Shown one piece after another: positions 1 to 8,975 of a stretch of 64,000 nucleotides of DNA. The position numbers and the translations under genes were made by a program. The notes under the pieces are model-generated. The model was given only the letters and a program-made list of their open reading frames with translations, made no database searches and was not told the origin of the DNA. How positions within the stretch are numbered: position 1 is the stretch's first letter; the number at the start of each line of letters is the position of its first letter. Source of the DNA: Microthrixaceae bacterium (lineage in GTDB: Bacteria; Actinomycetota; Acidimicrobiia; Acidimicrobiales; DATDAH01); contig JACJWK010000014.1 in assembly GCA_020637195.1 (NCBI GenBank), forward strand, positions 1 through 64,000, written 5' to 3'.

Positions 1-726
1 GCCAACTGGATCGGGATGATGGCGCAGCGCCACTTCCACGAGTTCGGCACGACGCGCGAGCAGCTCGCGTGGGTCGCGATCAACGCCCGCGCCAACGCGG
101 CCCGCAACCCGAAGGCCATCTACACCGAGCCCATGACCCTCGAGGACTACCTCGGCGTCCGCATGATCTCGTCGCCGCTGTGCCTCTACGACTGCGACGT
201 GCCCGCCGACGGCAGCACCGCGGTCATCGTGTCCGCCCCCGACACCGCGGCCGACCTGCGGCGGCCACCGGTGACGATCGAGTCCGTGGGCACCGCCATC
301 CACGGGCGCCCCTCGTGGGACCAGTGGGACGACCTCACGACGATGGCGCTGCGCGACGCCGCCGCCATGCTCTGGGACCGGACCGACCTCACGCCGGCCG
401 ACGTCGACGTGGCGGAGTGCTACGACGGGTTCAGCTTCATCACCCTGTGCTGGCTCGAGGCCCTCGGCTTCTGCGGCAAGGGCGAGGGAGGCCCGTTCGT
501 CGAGGGCGGCGAGCGCATCGCCCTCGACGGGCCGTTGCCGCTCAACACCCACGGCGGTCAGCTCTCGGCCGGTCGGCTCCACGGCTACGGCTTCCTCCAC
601 GAGGCCTGCCTCCAGCTCTGGGGCGAGGCCGGCGACCGCCAGGTCGGCGGTGGCCCCGAGGTGGCCGTGGCCGCCGCCGGCGGGGGCCCCCTCGGGGGGT
701 GCCTGCTGTTGACGAAGGGCCGATGA
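1..726 (+). CDS. Thiolase-like (lipid-transfer/aldolase type) protein, 3' part
   Basis: The reading frame is open from the first base, so the start lies outside the window and about 241 C-terminal residues are seen. The stretch reads as the C-terminal half of a thiolase-fold protein of the Ltp/SCP-x type: an ECYDGFSFITLCWLEALGFC block where true thiolases carry the catalytic His, then a glycine-rich NTHGGQLSAGRLHGYGF block matching the family's C-terminal NxxGG region. Proteins of this type often act in steroid or branched side-chain CoA metabolism with DUF35 partners. The TGA stop overlaps the next ATG (ATGA), so translation is probably coupled to the small membrane protein downstream. The substrate is unknown and the N-terminal catalytic half is not visible. 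Confidence 0.8.
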   Translation, partial: ANWIGMMAQRHFHEFGTTREQLAWVAINARANAARNPKAIYTEPMTLEDYLGVRMISSPLCLYDCDVPADGSTAVIVSAPDTAADLRRPPVTIESVGTAIHGRPSWDQWDDLTTMALRDAAAMLWDRTDLTPADVDVAECYDGFSFITLCWLEALGFCGKGEGGPFVEGGERIALDGPLPLNTHGGQLSAGRLHGYGFLHEACLQLWGEAGDRQVGGGPEVAVAAAGGGPLGGCLLLTKGR

Positions 727-1334
727 CGATGCTCCCCGCTGCGCTGCTCGACACGGCCGACACCGGCGGGGTCGTCGCGCCCCTGGCGATCATCGCCGCC
801 TGCGTGGTGGTGAGCGCCGTGGCTGTGGTGGTGGCGCGGCGCCGCGGCGCCGCCGCCGACGACGGTGGCGACGAGACCCCGACCGGTCCCCGACCCGGCG
901 GCGAGGCGGCGTCCGAGCAGGCGCCCCCCGACGAGACGGCCGGGGACGGGACGGCCGGCGACGGGACCGCCGACGACGACTGGGGCGCGGTGCCGGCCGA
1001 CCTGCTCGGCTGGCAGGCGAGCCAGGGCCACCACGTCGACCGGTGGCTCGACGCCCACGAGTCGACCCTGCCCGCGCTCGTCCCCGGTGCCGACCCCGAG
1101 ATCGACGCCGAGGTCGACGCGGCCATGGCGGCTGCCGCCGACACCTGCCCCAACCCGGAGGTCACCGCGCTGCTCCACGCCATGCGCGACACCGCCCGGG
1201 CGGCGCGACGGGCGATCACGGGGGGCGACAAGGACGCGGCCACGGCCGCCCACACGGCCTATGCCCGCCATCGCTCCGAGGCCATCTCCACGATGAGCCA
1301 GGCCTCGACCCCTCCGGCCGCCGACGCGCCGTGA
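723..1334 (+). CDS. Small membrane-anchored protein of unknown function
   Basis: Encodes about 203 residues. An N-terminal hydrophobic helix (roughly residues 15-38, rich in Ala, Val and Ile, followed by RRRG) is followed by an acidic, low-complexity linker with three GDGTA-type units, then a helical domain rich in Ala, Asp and His (residues about 85-195). The start overlaps the preceding thiolase-like stop by four bases and its own stop overlaps the next GTG (GTGA), so it sits in a tight three-gene unit. I do not recognise the soluble domain. One N-terminal membrane helix with a C-terminal cytoplasmic tail is the most likely arrangement. Confidence 0.65.
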   Translation: MTMLPAALLDTADTGGVVAPLAIIAACVVVSAVAVVVARRRGAAADDGGDETPTGPRPGGEAASEQAPPDETAGDGTAGDGTADDDWGAVPADLLGWQASQGHHVDRWLDAHESTLPALVPGADPEIDAEVDAAMAAAADTCPNPEVTALLHAMRDTARAARRAITGGDKDAATAAHTAYARHRSEAISTMSQASTPPAADAP

Positions 1335-1843
1335 GCGCGGGCGGCGCGGCCCGCACCGACCGGCTCGTCGGTCGGCCGGTCGCGGCCGACGACCGCGCCG
1401 CGTTCCGTCGCCTCTTCCAGGACGAGCAGGTGGGTGCCACGATGGCGGGGACGAGGACCGACGCGGAGGTCGAGGCCATCGTGGCCGCCGACGTCGAGCA
1501 CTGGGAACGGCACGGCTTCGGCTGCTGGGCCTGGCGGGAGGCCGCGACCGGCCGCTTCGTCGCGCGGGGTGGTCTGCGCCTCGTCGAGATCGACGACGTC
1601 GGCGAGGAGGTCGAGCTGGCCTACGCCGTGCTGCCGCGCTTCTGGGGCCGGGGCCACGCCACCGAGATCGCCCGGTTCAGCGTCGGGCGCGCGCTCGGCC
1701 CACTCGGCCTGGCCGGCGTCGTGGCCCTCACCCTGCCCACCAACGCGGCGAGCCGCGCGGTCATGGCCGCCGCCGGGCTCGCCTACGAGCGCGACGTCGT
1801 CAAGCGGGGCCTGCCCCACGTCCTGTACCGCCGCCGCCGCTGA
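1331..1843 (+). CDS. GNAT-family N-acetyltransferase
   Basis: About 170 residues beginning at a GTG that overlaps the upstream stop by four bases. The sequence matches the RimJ/RimL-like (Acetyltransf_3) layout: an N-terminal RPVAADD strand, a central GLRLVEIDDVGEEVELAYAV region, then the acetyl-CoA binding turn WGRGHATEIARF (about residues 105-116, Q/RxxGxG/A-like) and a C-terminal NAASRAVMAAAGL helix typical of the family. It probably transfers an acetyl group to an amine or protein N-terminus in the cytoplasm. The substrate cannot be read from the sequence. Confidence 0.85.
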   Translation: MSAGGAARTDRLVGRPVAADDRAAFRRLFQDEQVGATMAGTRTDAEVEAIVAADVEHWERHGFGCWAWREAATGRFVARGGLRLVEIDDVGEEVELAYAVLPRFWGRGHATEIARFSVGRALGPLGLAGVVALTLPTNAASRAVMAAAGLAYERDVVKRGLPHVLYRRRR

Positions 1844-1865
1844 CCCGACCGGCCCCGGGCGGCGC

Positions 1866-2813
1866 TCAGGGCTCGGGGCGGAGGGGGGCGCGCAGGGCGG
1901 GGAGCACCTCGCGGGCGAACAGCCGGAGCGTCTTCGGGCCGGCGAAGTCCGAGAACTGGCAGACGAAGAGGTCGACCCCCATCGCCACCTCTCGGTTGAG
2001 CGCGTCGGCGACCTCCGAGGGGGTGCCCGTCACCAGGCCACCCCACGCGCCGAAGCGGCGCTCGGCCTCGGCCGCCACCTCGTCCCGGTTGGCGCGGCTG
2101 GAGGCCAGGGCCACGACGTGCTGCACCGAGACGCGGGCGGGCTGGGCGAGCGGGAGCAGCTCCTCGAGGCGGTCGACGGCGTACGAGGGGCAGTTCCACC
2201 ACTCGGCGTAGTGGGCCGCGATGGGGAGGGTGAAGCGCCGCCCCCCGCCCCCGATGTGGATCGGGATGCGCGGCTGCTGCACGGGCACGGGTCGCCCGAC
2301 CGCATCGCGCAGCTGGTGGAAGCGGCCCTTGAACGAGAAGGGCTCGCCGGTGAACATGCGGTCGAGCACCTCGAGCGACTCGACGAGGCGGGTGGCTCGT
2401 ACCTTGGGCGGCTCGTCGGGGAACCCGAACGTGCGCAGCTCGTCCTCGACCGATCCCCAGCCGAGGCCCAGGTCGAGCCGGCCCTCGCTGATGACGTCGA
2501 GGGTGGCGGCCATCTTGGCCAGGAGGGCGGGGTGGCGGAACGACGTGCACAGGGTGAGGTGGCCCAGGCGGATGTGCGACGTGCGCCGGGCGAGTGCCGC
2601 GGCGACGGTCCAGCCCTCGAGGGTGTCGGCCTCGGGGAGCGCCGGCGCGGCGAGGTGGTCCATGAACCAGACCGAGTGGAACCCGAGGCTCTCGGCCATG
2701 AGCACCCGCTCCTCGATCGTGGCGAAGTCCATCCGGAGCTGGGGCAGGTAGAGGCCCACCGGCGTGCGGCGGGCGCGGGTCACGCCCAGGTCGGGGAACG
2801 GGACGTCGGTCAC
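1866..2813 (-). CDS. LLM-class F420-dependent oxidoreductase
   Basis: A 315-residue luciferase-like monooxygenase fold protein starting at GTG. Recognisable blocks are VGLYLPQLRMDF at the N-terminus, the first-third AAALARRTSHIRLGHLT segment, and the family hallmark GRLDLGLGWGSVEDELRTFG (about residues 112-131), followed by FKGRFHQLRDA and IHIGGGGRRFTLPIAAHYAEWWN. Actinobacterial LLM proteins of this length usually use coenzyme F420 rather than FMN; that cofactor is inferred from the family. The start lies 4 bases after the stop of the aldehyde dehydrogenase gene, so the two are very likely co-transcribed. Confidence 0.88.
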   Translation of the reverse strand: MTDVPFPDLGVTRARRTPVGLYLPQLRMDFATIEERVLMAESLGFHSVWFMDHLAAPALPEADTLEGWTVAAALARRTSHIRLGHLTLCTSFRHPALLAKMAATLDVISEGRLDLGLGWGSVEDELRTFGFPDEPPKVRATRLVESLEVLDRMFTGEPFSFKGRFHQLRDAVGRPVPVQQPRIPIHIGGGGRRFTLPIAAHYAEWWNCPSYAVDRLEELLPLAQPARVSVQHVVALASSRANRDEVAAEAERRFGAWGGLVTGTPSEVADALNREVAMGVDLFVCQFSDFAGPKTLRLFAREVLPALRAPLRPEP

Positions 2814-2817
2814 GTCC

Positions 2818-4287
2818 TCAGGCAGGCTCGGCGAAGGCCTTCACCTCGAGGTACTCCTCGAAGCCGGCGACGCCCATCTCACGCCCGACGCCGGACTGCC
2901 GGAAGCCCCCGAAGGGCACGTCCGGGCCGTAGTAGATGCCGCCGTTGATCATGAGCGTGCCGGTGCGGATGCGGCGGGCCACGGCCCGGGCCCGCGCCGG
3001 GTCGCCCGACATCACCGCCCCCGAGAGCCCGTAGATCGAGTTGTTGGCGATGCGCACGGCGTCGTCGTCGGTGCCGTCGAACGGGATCACCGCCAGGACG
3101 GGCCCGAACACCTCCTCCTGGGCGATGGTGGCGTCCGGGTCGACGTCGGCGAGCAGGGTGGGCTCGTAGAAGAAGCCGCGCCCGAGGTGGTCCGGCCGTC
3201 GACCGCCGGTGACGAGCGTGGCGCCCTCGTCGACCGCGCCCCGCACGAGGCCGTGCACGCGCTCGCGCTGGCGCTCGCTGACGAGGGGCCCCATGAAGTT
3301 GGCGGGGTCGGTCGGGTCGCCGTACGGCATCGACTCGAGGACGCCCTTGGCGATCTCGATCCCCTCGTCGTAGCGCGAGCGGGGGAGCAGGAGGCGGGTG
3401 GGGATGGCGCAGCCCTGCCCGGCGTGGGTGCACACCCCGAACGCGGCGGCGCCCGAGGCGGCGCCCAGGTCGCAGTCCTCGAGGGCGACGAAGGCCGACT
3501 TGCCCCCGAGCTCGAGGAACACCTTCTTCACGGTGTCGGCCGCGGCGGCCATGATGCGACGCCCCACCGCGGTCGACCCGGTGAACGTGACCAGGTCCAC
3601 GCGGGGGTCCGTGGTGATGAGCTCGCCGATGTCGTTGCGCTCGGCGGTGATGATGTTGAGCACGCCCGGGGGCAGGTCCGTGTACTCCTCGGCGAGCCGG
3701 CCCAGGGCCAGGGCGGACCACGGGGTGGCGGGGGCCGCCTTGAGGACGACGGTGTTGCCCGCGGCGAGCGCGGGGCCGACCTTGGCCAGGTTGAGCTGGT
3801 GGGGGAAGTTCCACGCGGTGATCGCCCCCACGACGCCGACCGGCTCCTTCTCGATCCAGCGGTGGGAGGGGATCCCCATCGGGGTGGCGTCGCCGAGGTC
3901 CTCGCTCCACTCGTAGGACTCGGCTAGGTCGGCGTAGTACGCCAGGAAGTCGATCGGAGCGTCGAGCTGCGGCCCGTGGGTGAGTGCGACCGGGGTGCCG
4001 ACCTCGGCCACGGTCATGGCCCGCAGCTCCTCGCGGTGGTCGACCATCGCCTGGTGCAGTTGGCGCAGGCAGCGCACCCGCAAGGCGGTGTCGGTGGACC
4101 AGCCGCCGTCGTCGAAGGCCCGCCGGGCGGCCGCGATGGCACGGTCGACGTCGCCGTCGGAGGCGTCGGCGGCCACGCCGAGGACCTCCTCGGTGGCCGG
4201 GTCGACGTTGTCGTACGTGGCGCCCCCCTCGGCGGCGACGCGCGCGCCGGCCAGGTAGAGGTCCGTCTCGTGCCAGAGCTCCCCCAT
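2818..4287 (-). CDS. NAD(P)-dependent aldehyde dehydrogenase
   Basis: A 489-residue enzyme of the ALDH superfamily, close to the usual length. Visible landmarks are the cofactor-binding ITAWNFPHQLNLAKVGPALAAGN segment (about 156-178), the FTGSTAVG loop, the general-base glutamate in FLELGGKS (E259) and the nucleophile cysteine in GQGCAIP (C293). It oxidises an aldehyde to a carboxylate in the cytoplasm. The ATG has no clear ribosome site but a TAACCT hexamer lies 7 bases upstream (4295-4300), suggesting a leaderless start. It lies between the MFS exporter gene and the LLM oxidoreductase gene on the same strand, 10 and 4 bases apart, so the three may form one operon. The physiological aldehyde is not evident. 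Confidence 0.93.
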   Translation of the reverse strand: MGELWHETDLYLAGARVAAEGGATYDNVDPATEEVLGVAADASDGDVDRAIAAARRAFDDGGWSTDTALRVRCLRQLHQAMVDHREELRAMTVAEVGTPVALTHGPQLDAPIDFLAYYADLAESYEWSEDLGDATPMGIPSHRWIEKEPVGVVGAITAWNFPHQLNLAKVGPALAAGNTVVLKAAPATPWSALALGRLAEEYTDLPPGVLNIITAERNDIGELITTDPRVDLVTFTGSTAVGRRIMAAAADTVKKVFLELGGKSAFVALEDCDLGAASGAAAFGVCTHAGQGCAIPTRLLLPRSRYDEGIEIAKGVLESMPYGDPTDPANFMGPLVSERQRERVHGLVRGAVDEGATLVTGGRRPDHLGRGFFYEPTLLADVDPDATIAQEEVFGPVLAVIPFDGTDDDAVRIANNSIYGLSGAVMSGDPARARAVARRIRTGTLMINGGIYYGPDVPFGGFRQSGVGREMGVAGFEEYLEVKAFAEPA

Positions 4288-4297
4288 GGGCCGGAGG

Positions 4298-5656
4298 TTA
4301 GGGGATGGCGGGGGCGACGTCGGGGTGCCGTGCCCTCGTGTCCACCCGCCACGAGGCGGCCGCGGAGACCACGGCGAGGCCCGCGAGCAGGACCCAGAGG
4401 GCGTCGAAGCTCCCGGCCTCGTCGGTCGTGGCCGAACCGACGAGCGCCACCGCGGCGGCGACCCCGAGCGTGCCCGCGACCCGGCTGTTGGTCTGGGTCG
4501 TCGCGGCGGCGATGCCGAACTTGGTGCTGGCCACCGCGTGCACGGCGCCGCTCTGGAACGAGGGGAAGACGGTCCCGATGCCGGCTCCCATCAGGACGAG
4601 GGCCACGATCCACACGCCGAGGGTGTCGGTGCCCTCGACCGCGACGAGCAGTACGAGGCTGCCGGCCGCGAACGCGAGCGCCCCCGGCACCATGACCCGC
4701 CGGTGTCCCCGGCGGTCCGCGAGCTTGCCGCTCAGGAACGAGGTGGTGGCGGCCGTGACCTGGGCGGGGATGACGTAGAGCCCGGCGCGGGAGTGCGGCT
4801 CGTGCCACACCTCCGTGACGAAGAGGACGACCCCGAAGAACATGGCGAAGAACGCCGCCGAGAAGGTGAAGGCCACGAGGTTGGCGGCCCGGAACAGCGG
4901 GTCACCGAGGAGCTCCAGGTCGAGGACGGGATCGGGCTGGCGGCGGGACCGGCGCACCAGGGCGAGGGCGGCGCCCACGGCCACTGCTCCCGACCCGAGG
5001 ACCACCGGGTCGGCCCAACCCCGCTCGGGGCCCTGGGTGATGCCGAGGGCGAGGCCGGCGACCGCGACCGCGAGCATCGCCGATCCCGCGACGTCGGTGA
5101 GCCGGGCCCCCGGGTCGGTGGATTCCCGGAACGCCCGGGAGCCGCCCACGAAAGCCACCAGCGCGAGTGGCACGTTGACGAGCAGGACCCAGCGCCAGCC
5201 GCCGGCGGCGAGCAGGGCCGAGCCGATGGCCGGCCCCGCGACCGTGGCGAGGCCGCCCACCCCTCCCCACGCGCCGATGGCGGTGCCCCGACGGGAGTCC
5301 GGGAACTCGGTGAGCAGGATCCCCATGGAGGCGGGGAGGATCAGCGCGCCGCCGACGGCCTGCCCGGCCCGCGCCGCGATGAGCCACAGCGGGCCGGGGG
5401 CCAGTCCCGAGGCGAGGGCGCCGACGCCGAACACGGCGATGCCGGTGAGGAACACCCGCCGGCGGCCGAGGCGGTCGGCGAGGCGCCCGCTGGGGATGAG
5501 CAGGGCCGCCAGCACGATGCTGTAGACGGTGACGACCCACGACAGCAACGCCGGCGACGTGTCCGGGAAGGCGTCCGCGATGGCCGGGTAGGCCACGAAG
5601 AGCATCGAGAGGTCGAGCGCGCCGGCGAAGCCGGCCACGCTGGCCACGGCCAGCAC
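4298..5656 (-). CDS. MFS transporter, DHA2-like drug/proton antiporter
   Basis: About 452 residues, almost all hydrophobic helices, consistent with a 14-helix DHA2-type major facilitator. The motif-A-like loop RLADRLGRRRVFLTG follows helix 2 (near residue 60), and KLADRRGHRRVMVPG is its counterpart in the second half. GAWGGVGGLATVAGPAIG resembles the antiporter motif C region. The first canonical in-frame start is GTG at 5656. The reading frame remains open for about 18 codons upstream without ATG, GTG or TTG, so the true N-terminus may be slightly longer. Substrate unknown; export of hydrophobic compounds is typical for the family. Confidence 0.88.
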   Translation of the reverse strand: MLAVASVAGFAGALDLSMLFVAYPAIADAFPDTSPALLSWVVTVYSIVLAALLIPSGRLADRLGRRRVFLTGIAVFGVGALASGLAPGPLWLIAARAGQAVGGALILPASMGILLTEFPDSRRGTAIGAWGGVGGLATVAGPAIGSALLAAGGWRWVLLVNVPLALVAFVGGSRAFRESTDPGARLTDVAGSAMLAVAVAGLALGITQGPERGWADPVVLGSGAVAVGAALALVRRSRRQPDPVLDLELLGDPLFRAANLVAFTFSAAFFAMFFGVVLFVTEVWHEPHSRAGLYVIPAQVTAATTSFLSGKLADRRGHRRVMVPGALAFAAGSLVLLVAVEGTDTLGVWIVALVLMGAGIGTVFPSFQSGAVHAVASTKFGIAAATTQTNSRVAGTLGVAAAVALVGSATTDEAGSFDALWVLLAGLAVVSAAASWRVDTRARHPDVAPAIP

Positions 5657-5750
5657 GAACCAGGCGTGGCGGGGGATCGGGGCGGGGCCGGCGACGTCGA
5701 TCCCCTGACCCTAGGGCGCCGCTCACCCCGACCGGCCGGGGCCCCGTGGC

Positions 5751-5756
5751 TACCGT
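5751..5756 (+). promoter_or_regulatory. Putative -10 hexamer TACCGT of a leaderless gene
   Basis: TACCGT ends 8 bases before the ATG at 5765, in a short divergent spacer between the MFS gene and the enoyl-CoA hydratase gene. No purine-rich ribosome site precedes the ATG. The same arrangement recurs at many starts in this window, supporting a leaderless transcript. Confidence 0.5.
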
Positions 5757-5764
5757 GTCGATCG

Positions 5765-6574
5765 ATGCCGATCCACTACGAACTGGGCGACGACCACGTG
5801 GCGCTCGTCACGATCGACCGTCCCGAGACCCGCAACGCGCTGGACATGTACCACTTCCGCGACCTGGCGGCGGCGTGGCGCCGGTTCCGGGACGAGGACG
5901 ACGCCTGGGTGGCCATCGTCACCGGGGTGGACGGCGCGTTCATGGCCGGCGCCGACCTCAAGACCTACATCCCCCAGATCACCGAGCTGCACTCGAAGAT
6001 CTCCACCGGGGAGGTCACCGAGATCGACGGGTGCCGCCTGAGCGACGGCACCAGGGCCGTGTTGCGCAACACCCGGATCTACAAGCCGATCATCGCCGCG
6101 GTGGGCGGGCCGTGCGTGGCGGGGGGCATGGAGATGCTCGGTGGCGTCGACCTGCGCATCGCCACGCCCGACGCCACCTTCGGGGTGATGGAGCCCAAGC
6201 GCGGCCTCTTCGCCGGCGGTGGCACGACGGTGCGCCTGCCCCGCCAGCTCGCCTTCCCCGCGGCGATGGAGTTCCTGCTCACCGCCGAGGCCTTCCCCGC
6301 CCAGCGGGCCCTCGAGGTCGGGCTCATCAACGAGATCGTCGAGCCCGGCGAGCTGCTCGACCGGGCGCGGGAGTGGGCCCACCGCATCACCGCCAACGCC
6401 CCCCTGGCCGTGCAGGCCACGAAGGAGAGCGTGCTGCGGGGCCTCGCCCTCGACCTCGAGGCCGCCTACGCGGTGGAGGAGGAGCTCAGCGGGAAGGTCT
6501 TCTCCTCCGACGACGCGAAGGAGGGCCCGAGGGCCTTCGCCGAGAAGCGTCCGCCGCGCTGGACCGGCCGCTGA
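5765..6574 (+). CDS. Enoyl-CoA hydratase/isomerase (crotonase) family protein
   Basis: A 269-residue crotonase. The oxyanion-hole segments are FMAGADLKTYI (about residues 60-70) and GGPCVAGGMEM (about 117-127). Both glutamates expected of a true hydratase appear to be present, one in GGMEM and one in FGVMEPKRGLF, followed by AGGGTTVRLPRQL. It would hydrate a trans-2-enoyl-CoA in beta-oxidation. A thiolase-like gene follows 19 bases later on the same strand, consistent with a small acyl-CoA degradation unit. The acyl chain is not predictable. Confidence 0.9.
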   Translation: MPIHYELGDDHVALVTIDRPETRNALDMYHFRDLAAAWRRFRDEDDAWVAIVTGVDGAFMAGADLKTYIPQITELHSKISTGEVTEIDGCRLSDGTRAVLRNTRIYKPIIAAVGGPCVAGGMEMLGGVDLRIATPDATFGVMEPKRGLFAGGGTTVRLPRQLAFPAAMEFLLTAEAFPAQRALEVGLINEIVEPGELLDRAREWAHRITANAPLAVQATKESVLRGLALDLEAAYAVEEELSGKVFSSDDAKEGPRAFAEKRPPRWTGR

Positions 6575-6593
6575 GCGGGCGAGGGCGCCGACG

Positions 6594-8081
6594 GTGACCG
6601 TCCCCGACCCCCGTTCGCTCTGCATCATCGGCGTCGCCCAGTCGGTCGTGCGCGCCGAGGACGGTGACTCGCCCGAGCCCCTCGCCGTCTGGGAGCAGGT
6701 GGTGCGCCAGGCCGCGGCCGACACCGGCGGGCGCCGCGTGCTGGAGGCCATCGACCGCTTCGACGTGGTGCACTGCCAGAGCTGGCAGTACGACGACCCG
6801 GCGGCCCGGCTCGCCGAGCGCCTCGGCGTCGAGTGCCGCCACGGCCACTACTCGGGCATGGGGGGCACGACGCCCCAGCTCCTCGTCCAGCACCTGGCCG
6901 ACCTCATCGCGTCGGGGGACGTCGACGTCGGCGTGGTCGTCGGTGCCGAGGCGCTGGCCACCAAGCGCCGCCTGAAGAAGGACGGGCGCCGGCCCGACTG
7001 GAGCCACCCGGCGGTCGACCGCAACCCGTTCCCGTTCGAGGACCCGTTCCACCCCGCCGAGGTCGCCCACCAGGTGTTCCAGGCGTGGCTGACGTTCCCC
7101 GTGTGGGACGTCGCCCGGCGGGCCCACCTCGGGGCGGCCCCCGACGACTACGCGGCCGCCATCGGCGCGCTCATGGCGCCCCTGAGCGAGGTGGCGGCGT
7201 CCAACCCCTACGCGTGGTTCCCCGTCGCCCGCCGCGCGGACGACCTGGCCACCCCGACCGCCGACAACCGCCTGGTGGGCTACCCGTACACCAAGCACGA
7301 GGTCGCGGTGATGGACGTCGACCAGGGTGCGGCGGTGATCGTCGCCAGCCACGCCAAGGCGGACGAGCTCGGTGTGTCGCCCGAGCGCCGCGTCTACCTG
7401 CGGGGTTGGTGCGACGCCGCGGACCCGCTCTACCTCGCCGAGCGCGAGGACCTCTGGCGGTCGGCGGCCATGGCCGGCGCCGGCGCCGAGGCCCTGCGCA
7501 CCGCCGGCGTCGGCATCGACGACGTCGCCCACCTCGACCTCTACTCGTGCTTCGCCAGCTCGCTGCACTTCGCCGCCGACGCCCTCGGGATCACCCTCGG
7601 CGACGACCGCGTGCCCACCGTGACGGGCGGGCTGCCCTTCGCGGGCGGGCCCGGCAGCAACTACGTCACCCACTCGCTGGCCGCCATGGTCGAGGTCCTG
7701 CGCCGGGACGCCGGGTCGTACGGCCTCGTCTCCGGGGTCGGCATGCACATGACCAAGCACGCCTTCGGGGTGTACTCGACCACGCCCGCCCCGCTCGAGT
7801 GGCCCGACGTGCCCGGCGTGCGGGCCCGCGTCGAGGCGACGCCGGTGCGGGCCATCCGCGACGAGGCCGAGGGTGCGGGCACGGTGGCGGCCTACACCGT
7901 GGCCCACGGCCGGGACGGCGCGGCCGAGTGGGGCCTCGCCCTGGTCGACCTGCCGGAGGGGGACCGCTGCTACGCCCGGGTGGACGACGCGGCCCTGCTG
8001 GCGGAGATGGAGGCCACCGAGTGGGTCGGGGCCGGCGTCGACCTGGTGTCGGCCGACGGGGTCAACACCGCGCGGGCCTGA
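6594..8081 (+). CDS. Thiolase-like acetyl-CoA acetyltransferase homologue
   Basis: A 495-residue thiolase-fold protein starting at GTG. Its N-terminal half begins SLCIIGVAQSVV and reaches HYSGMGGTTPQLLVQHLADL, where classical thiolases place the nucleophilic cysteine in a CGSG-type turn. Here the turn is SGMGG and no cysteine is present. The C-terminal half has LDLYSCFASSLHFAADALG and GGPGSNYVTHSLAAMVE. Loss of the cysteine argues against ordinary thiolysis and for a lipid-transfer, aldolase or acyl-transfer role. The family is known from mycobacteria as long acetyl-CoA acetyltransferase-like proteins of uncertain function. It follows an enoyl-CoA hydratase gene, probably in the same transcript. 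Confidence 0.82.
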   Translation: MTVPDPRSLCIIGVAQSVVRAEDGDSPEPLAVWEQVVRQAAADTGGRRVLEAIDRFDVVHCQSWQYDDPAARLAERLGVECRHGHYSGMGGTTPQLLVQHLADLIASGDVDVGVVVGAEALATKRRLKKDGRRPDWSHPAVDRNPFPFEDPFHPAEVAHQVFQAWLTFPVWDVARRAHLGAAPDDYAAAIGALMAPLSEVAASNPYAWFPVARRADDLATPTADNRLVGYPYTKHEVAVMDVDQGAAVIVASHAKADELGVSPERRVYLRGWCDAADPLYLAEREDLWRSAAMAGAGAEALRTAGVGIDDVAHLDLYSCFASSLHFAADALGITLGDDRVPTVTGGLPFAGGPGSNYVTHSLAAMVEVLRRDAGSYGLVSGVGMHMTKHAFGVYSTTPAPLEWPDVPGVRARVEATPVRAIRDEAEGAGTVAAYTVAHGRDGAAEWGLALVDLPEGDRCYARVDDAALLAEMEATEWVGAGVDLVSADGVNTARA

Positions 8082-8087
8082 TTGACC

Positions 8088-8828
8088 TCAGCTGATCTCG
8101 GCCTCGCCGGGGAGCTCGCGGCCCGACAGGGCGCGATGGACCACGGCGCCGAGGACGGCGCCCGCGATCGGGGCCAGCCAGAACAGCCACAGCTGGGTGA
8201 GCGCGGGCCCACCGGTGAAGATCGCCGGGCCCGTGGAGCGGGCCGGGTTCACCGACGTGTTGGTGACCGGGATGGTGACCAGGTGGATCAGCGCGAGGCA
8301 CAGGCCGATGCCGAGCGGGGCGAACCCCGCGGGGGCCCTGCGGTCGGTGACGCCGAGGATGACCCAGAGGAACACCGCGGTGAAGACCACCTCGACCACC
8401 AGGCCGGCGAGCAGCGAGAACCCCCCGGGCGAGCCGAAGCCGTCACCCCGGACGCCGAAGCCGTTGGCGGCGAGGAAGTTGCCCTCGGCCTCGAAGCCGG
8501 GGCGCCCGCTGACGATGAGCCAGAGGACCGCGGCCGCGGCGACGGCGCCGAGCACCTGGACCACGACGTACGGGGCGACCTTGCGGCTCTCGAAGCGGTT
8601 GGCGGCCCAGAGGCCGATGGTGACCGCCGGGTTGAAGTGACCGCCGGACAGGTGGCCGAGGGCGTAGGCCCCGGTGACGACGGTGAGGCCGAAGGCCAGG
8701 GACACCCCGAGCAGGCCGATGCCCAGCCCGTCGCCGAACTGCGCGGCCAGCACCGCGCTGCCGCAGCCGCCCAGCACCAACCAGAACGTGCCCAGCGCCT
8801 CGGCGCCGAGCGCTCGTGCATCACCCAT
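8088..8828 (-). CDS. Aquaporin (MIP family), AqpZ-like
   Basis: About 246 residues with six predicted membrane helices and two NPA-type half-helices: GHFNPAVTIG in the first half (near residue 60) and TSVNPARSTGP in the second (near residue 190). The second box is NPAR, usual for water-selective bacterial channels. The ATG at 8828 was chosen because GGAGG precedes it by about 7 bases; an earlier start at 8867 would add a non-hydrophobic tail. It should allow water flow across the inner membrane. It converges with the thiolase-like gene, with only 6 bases between their stops. Confidence 0.93.
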   Translation of the reverse strand: MGDARALGAEALGTFWLVLGGCGSAVLAAQFGDGLGIGLLGVSLAFGLTVVTGAYALGHLSGGHFNPAVTIGLWAANRFESRKVAPYVVVQVLGAVAAAAVLWLIVSGRPGFEAEGNFLAANGFGVRGDGFGSPGGFSLLAGLVVEVVFTAVFLWVILGVTDRRAPAGFAPLGIGLCLALIHLVTIPVTNTSVNPARSTGPAIFTGGPALTQLWLFWLAPIAGAVLGAVVHRALSGRELPGEAEIS

Positions 8829-8975
8829 GGGTCCCCCTCCTCGGTTCGACACCCCGACGCTAGTCACCGACCGGTCACGTCGGGTCGACCCTGCCCCTCG
8901 CCGGCCCGACTACCGTCGGGCGACGCGGCGGCCCTCGTGGGGCCGGCCGGCACCGACGAGGACAGGAGCCGTGTC

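Noticed and set aside
8082..8975. Plus-strand frame upstream of the mucin-like protein start
   Set aside because: It is antisense to the aquaporin gene. The ATG at 8976 with its ribosome site marks the real start.
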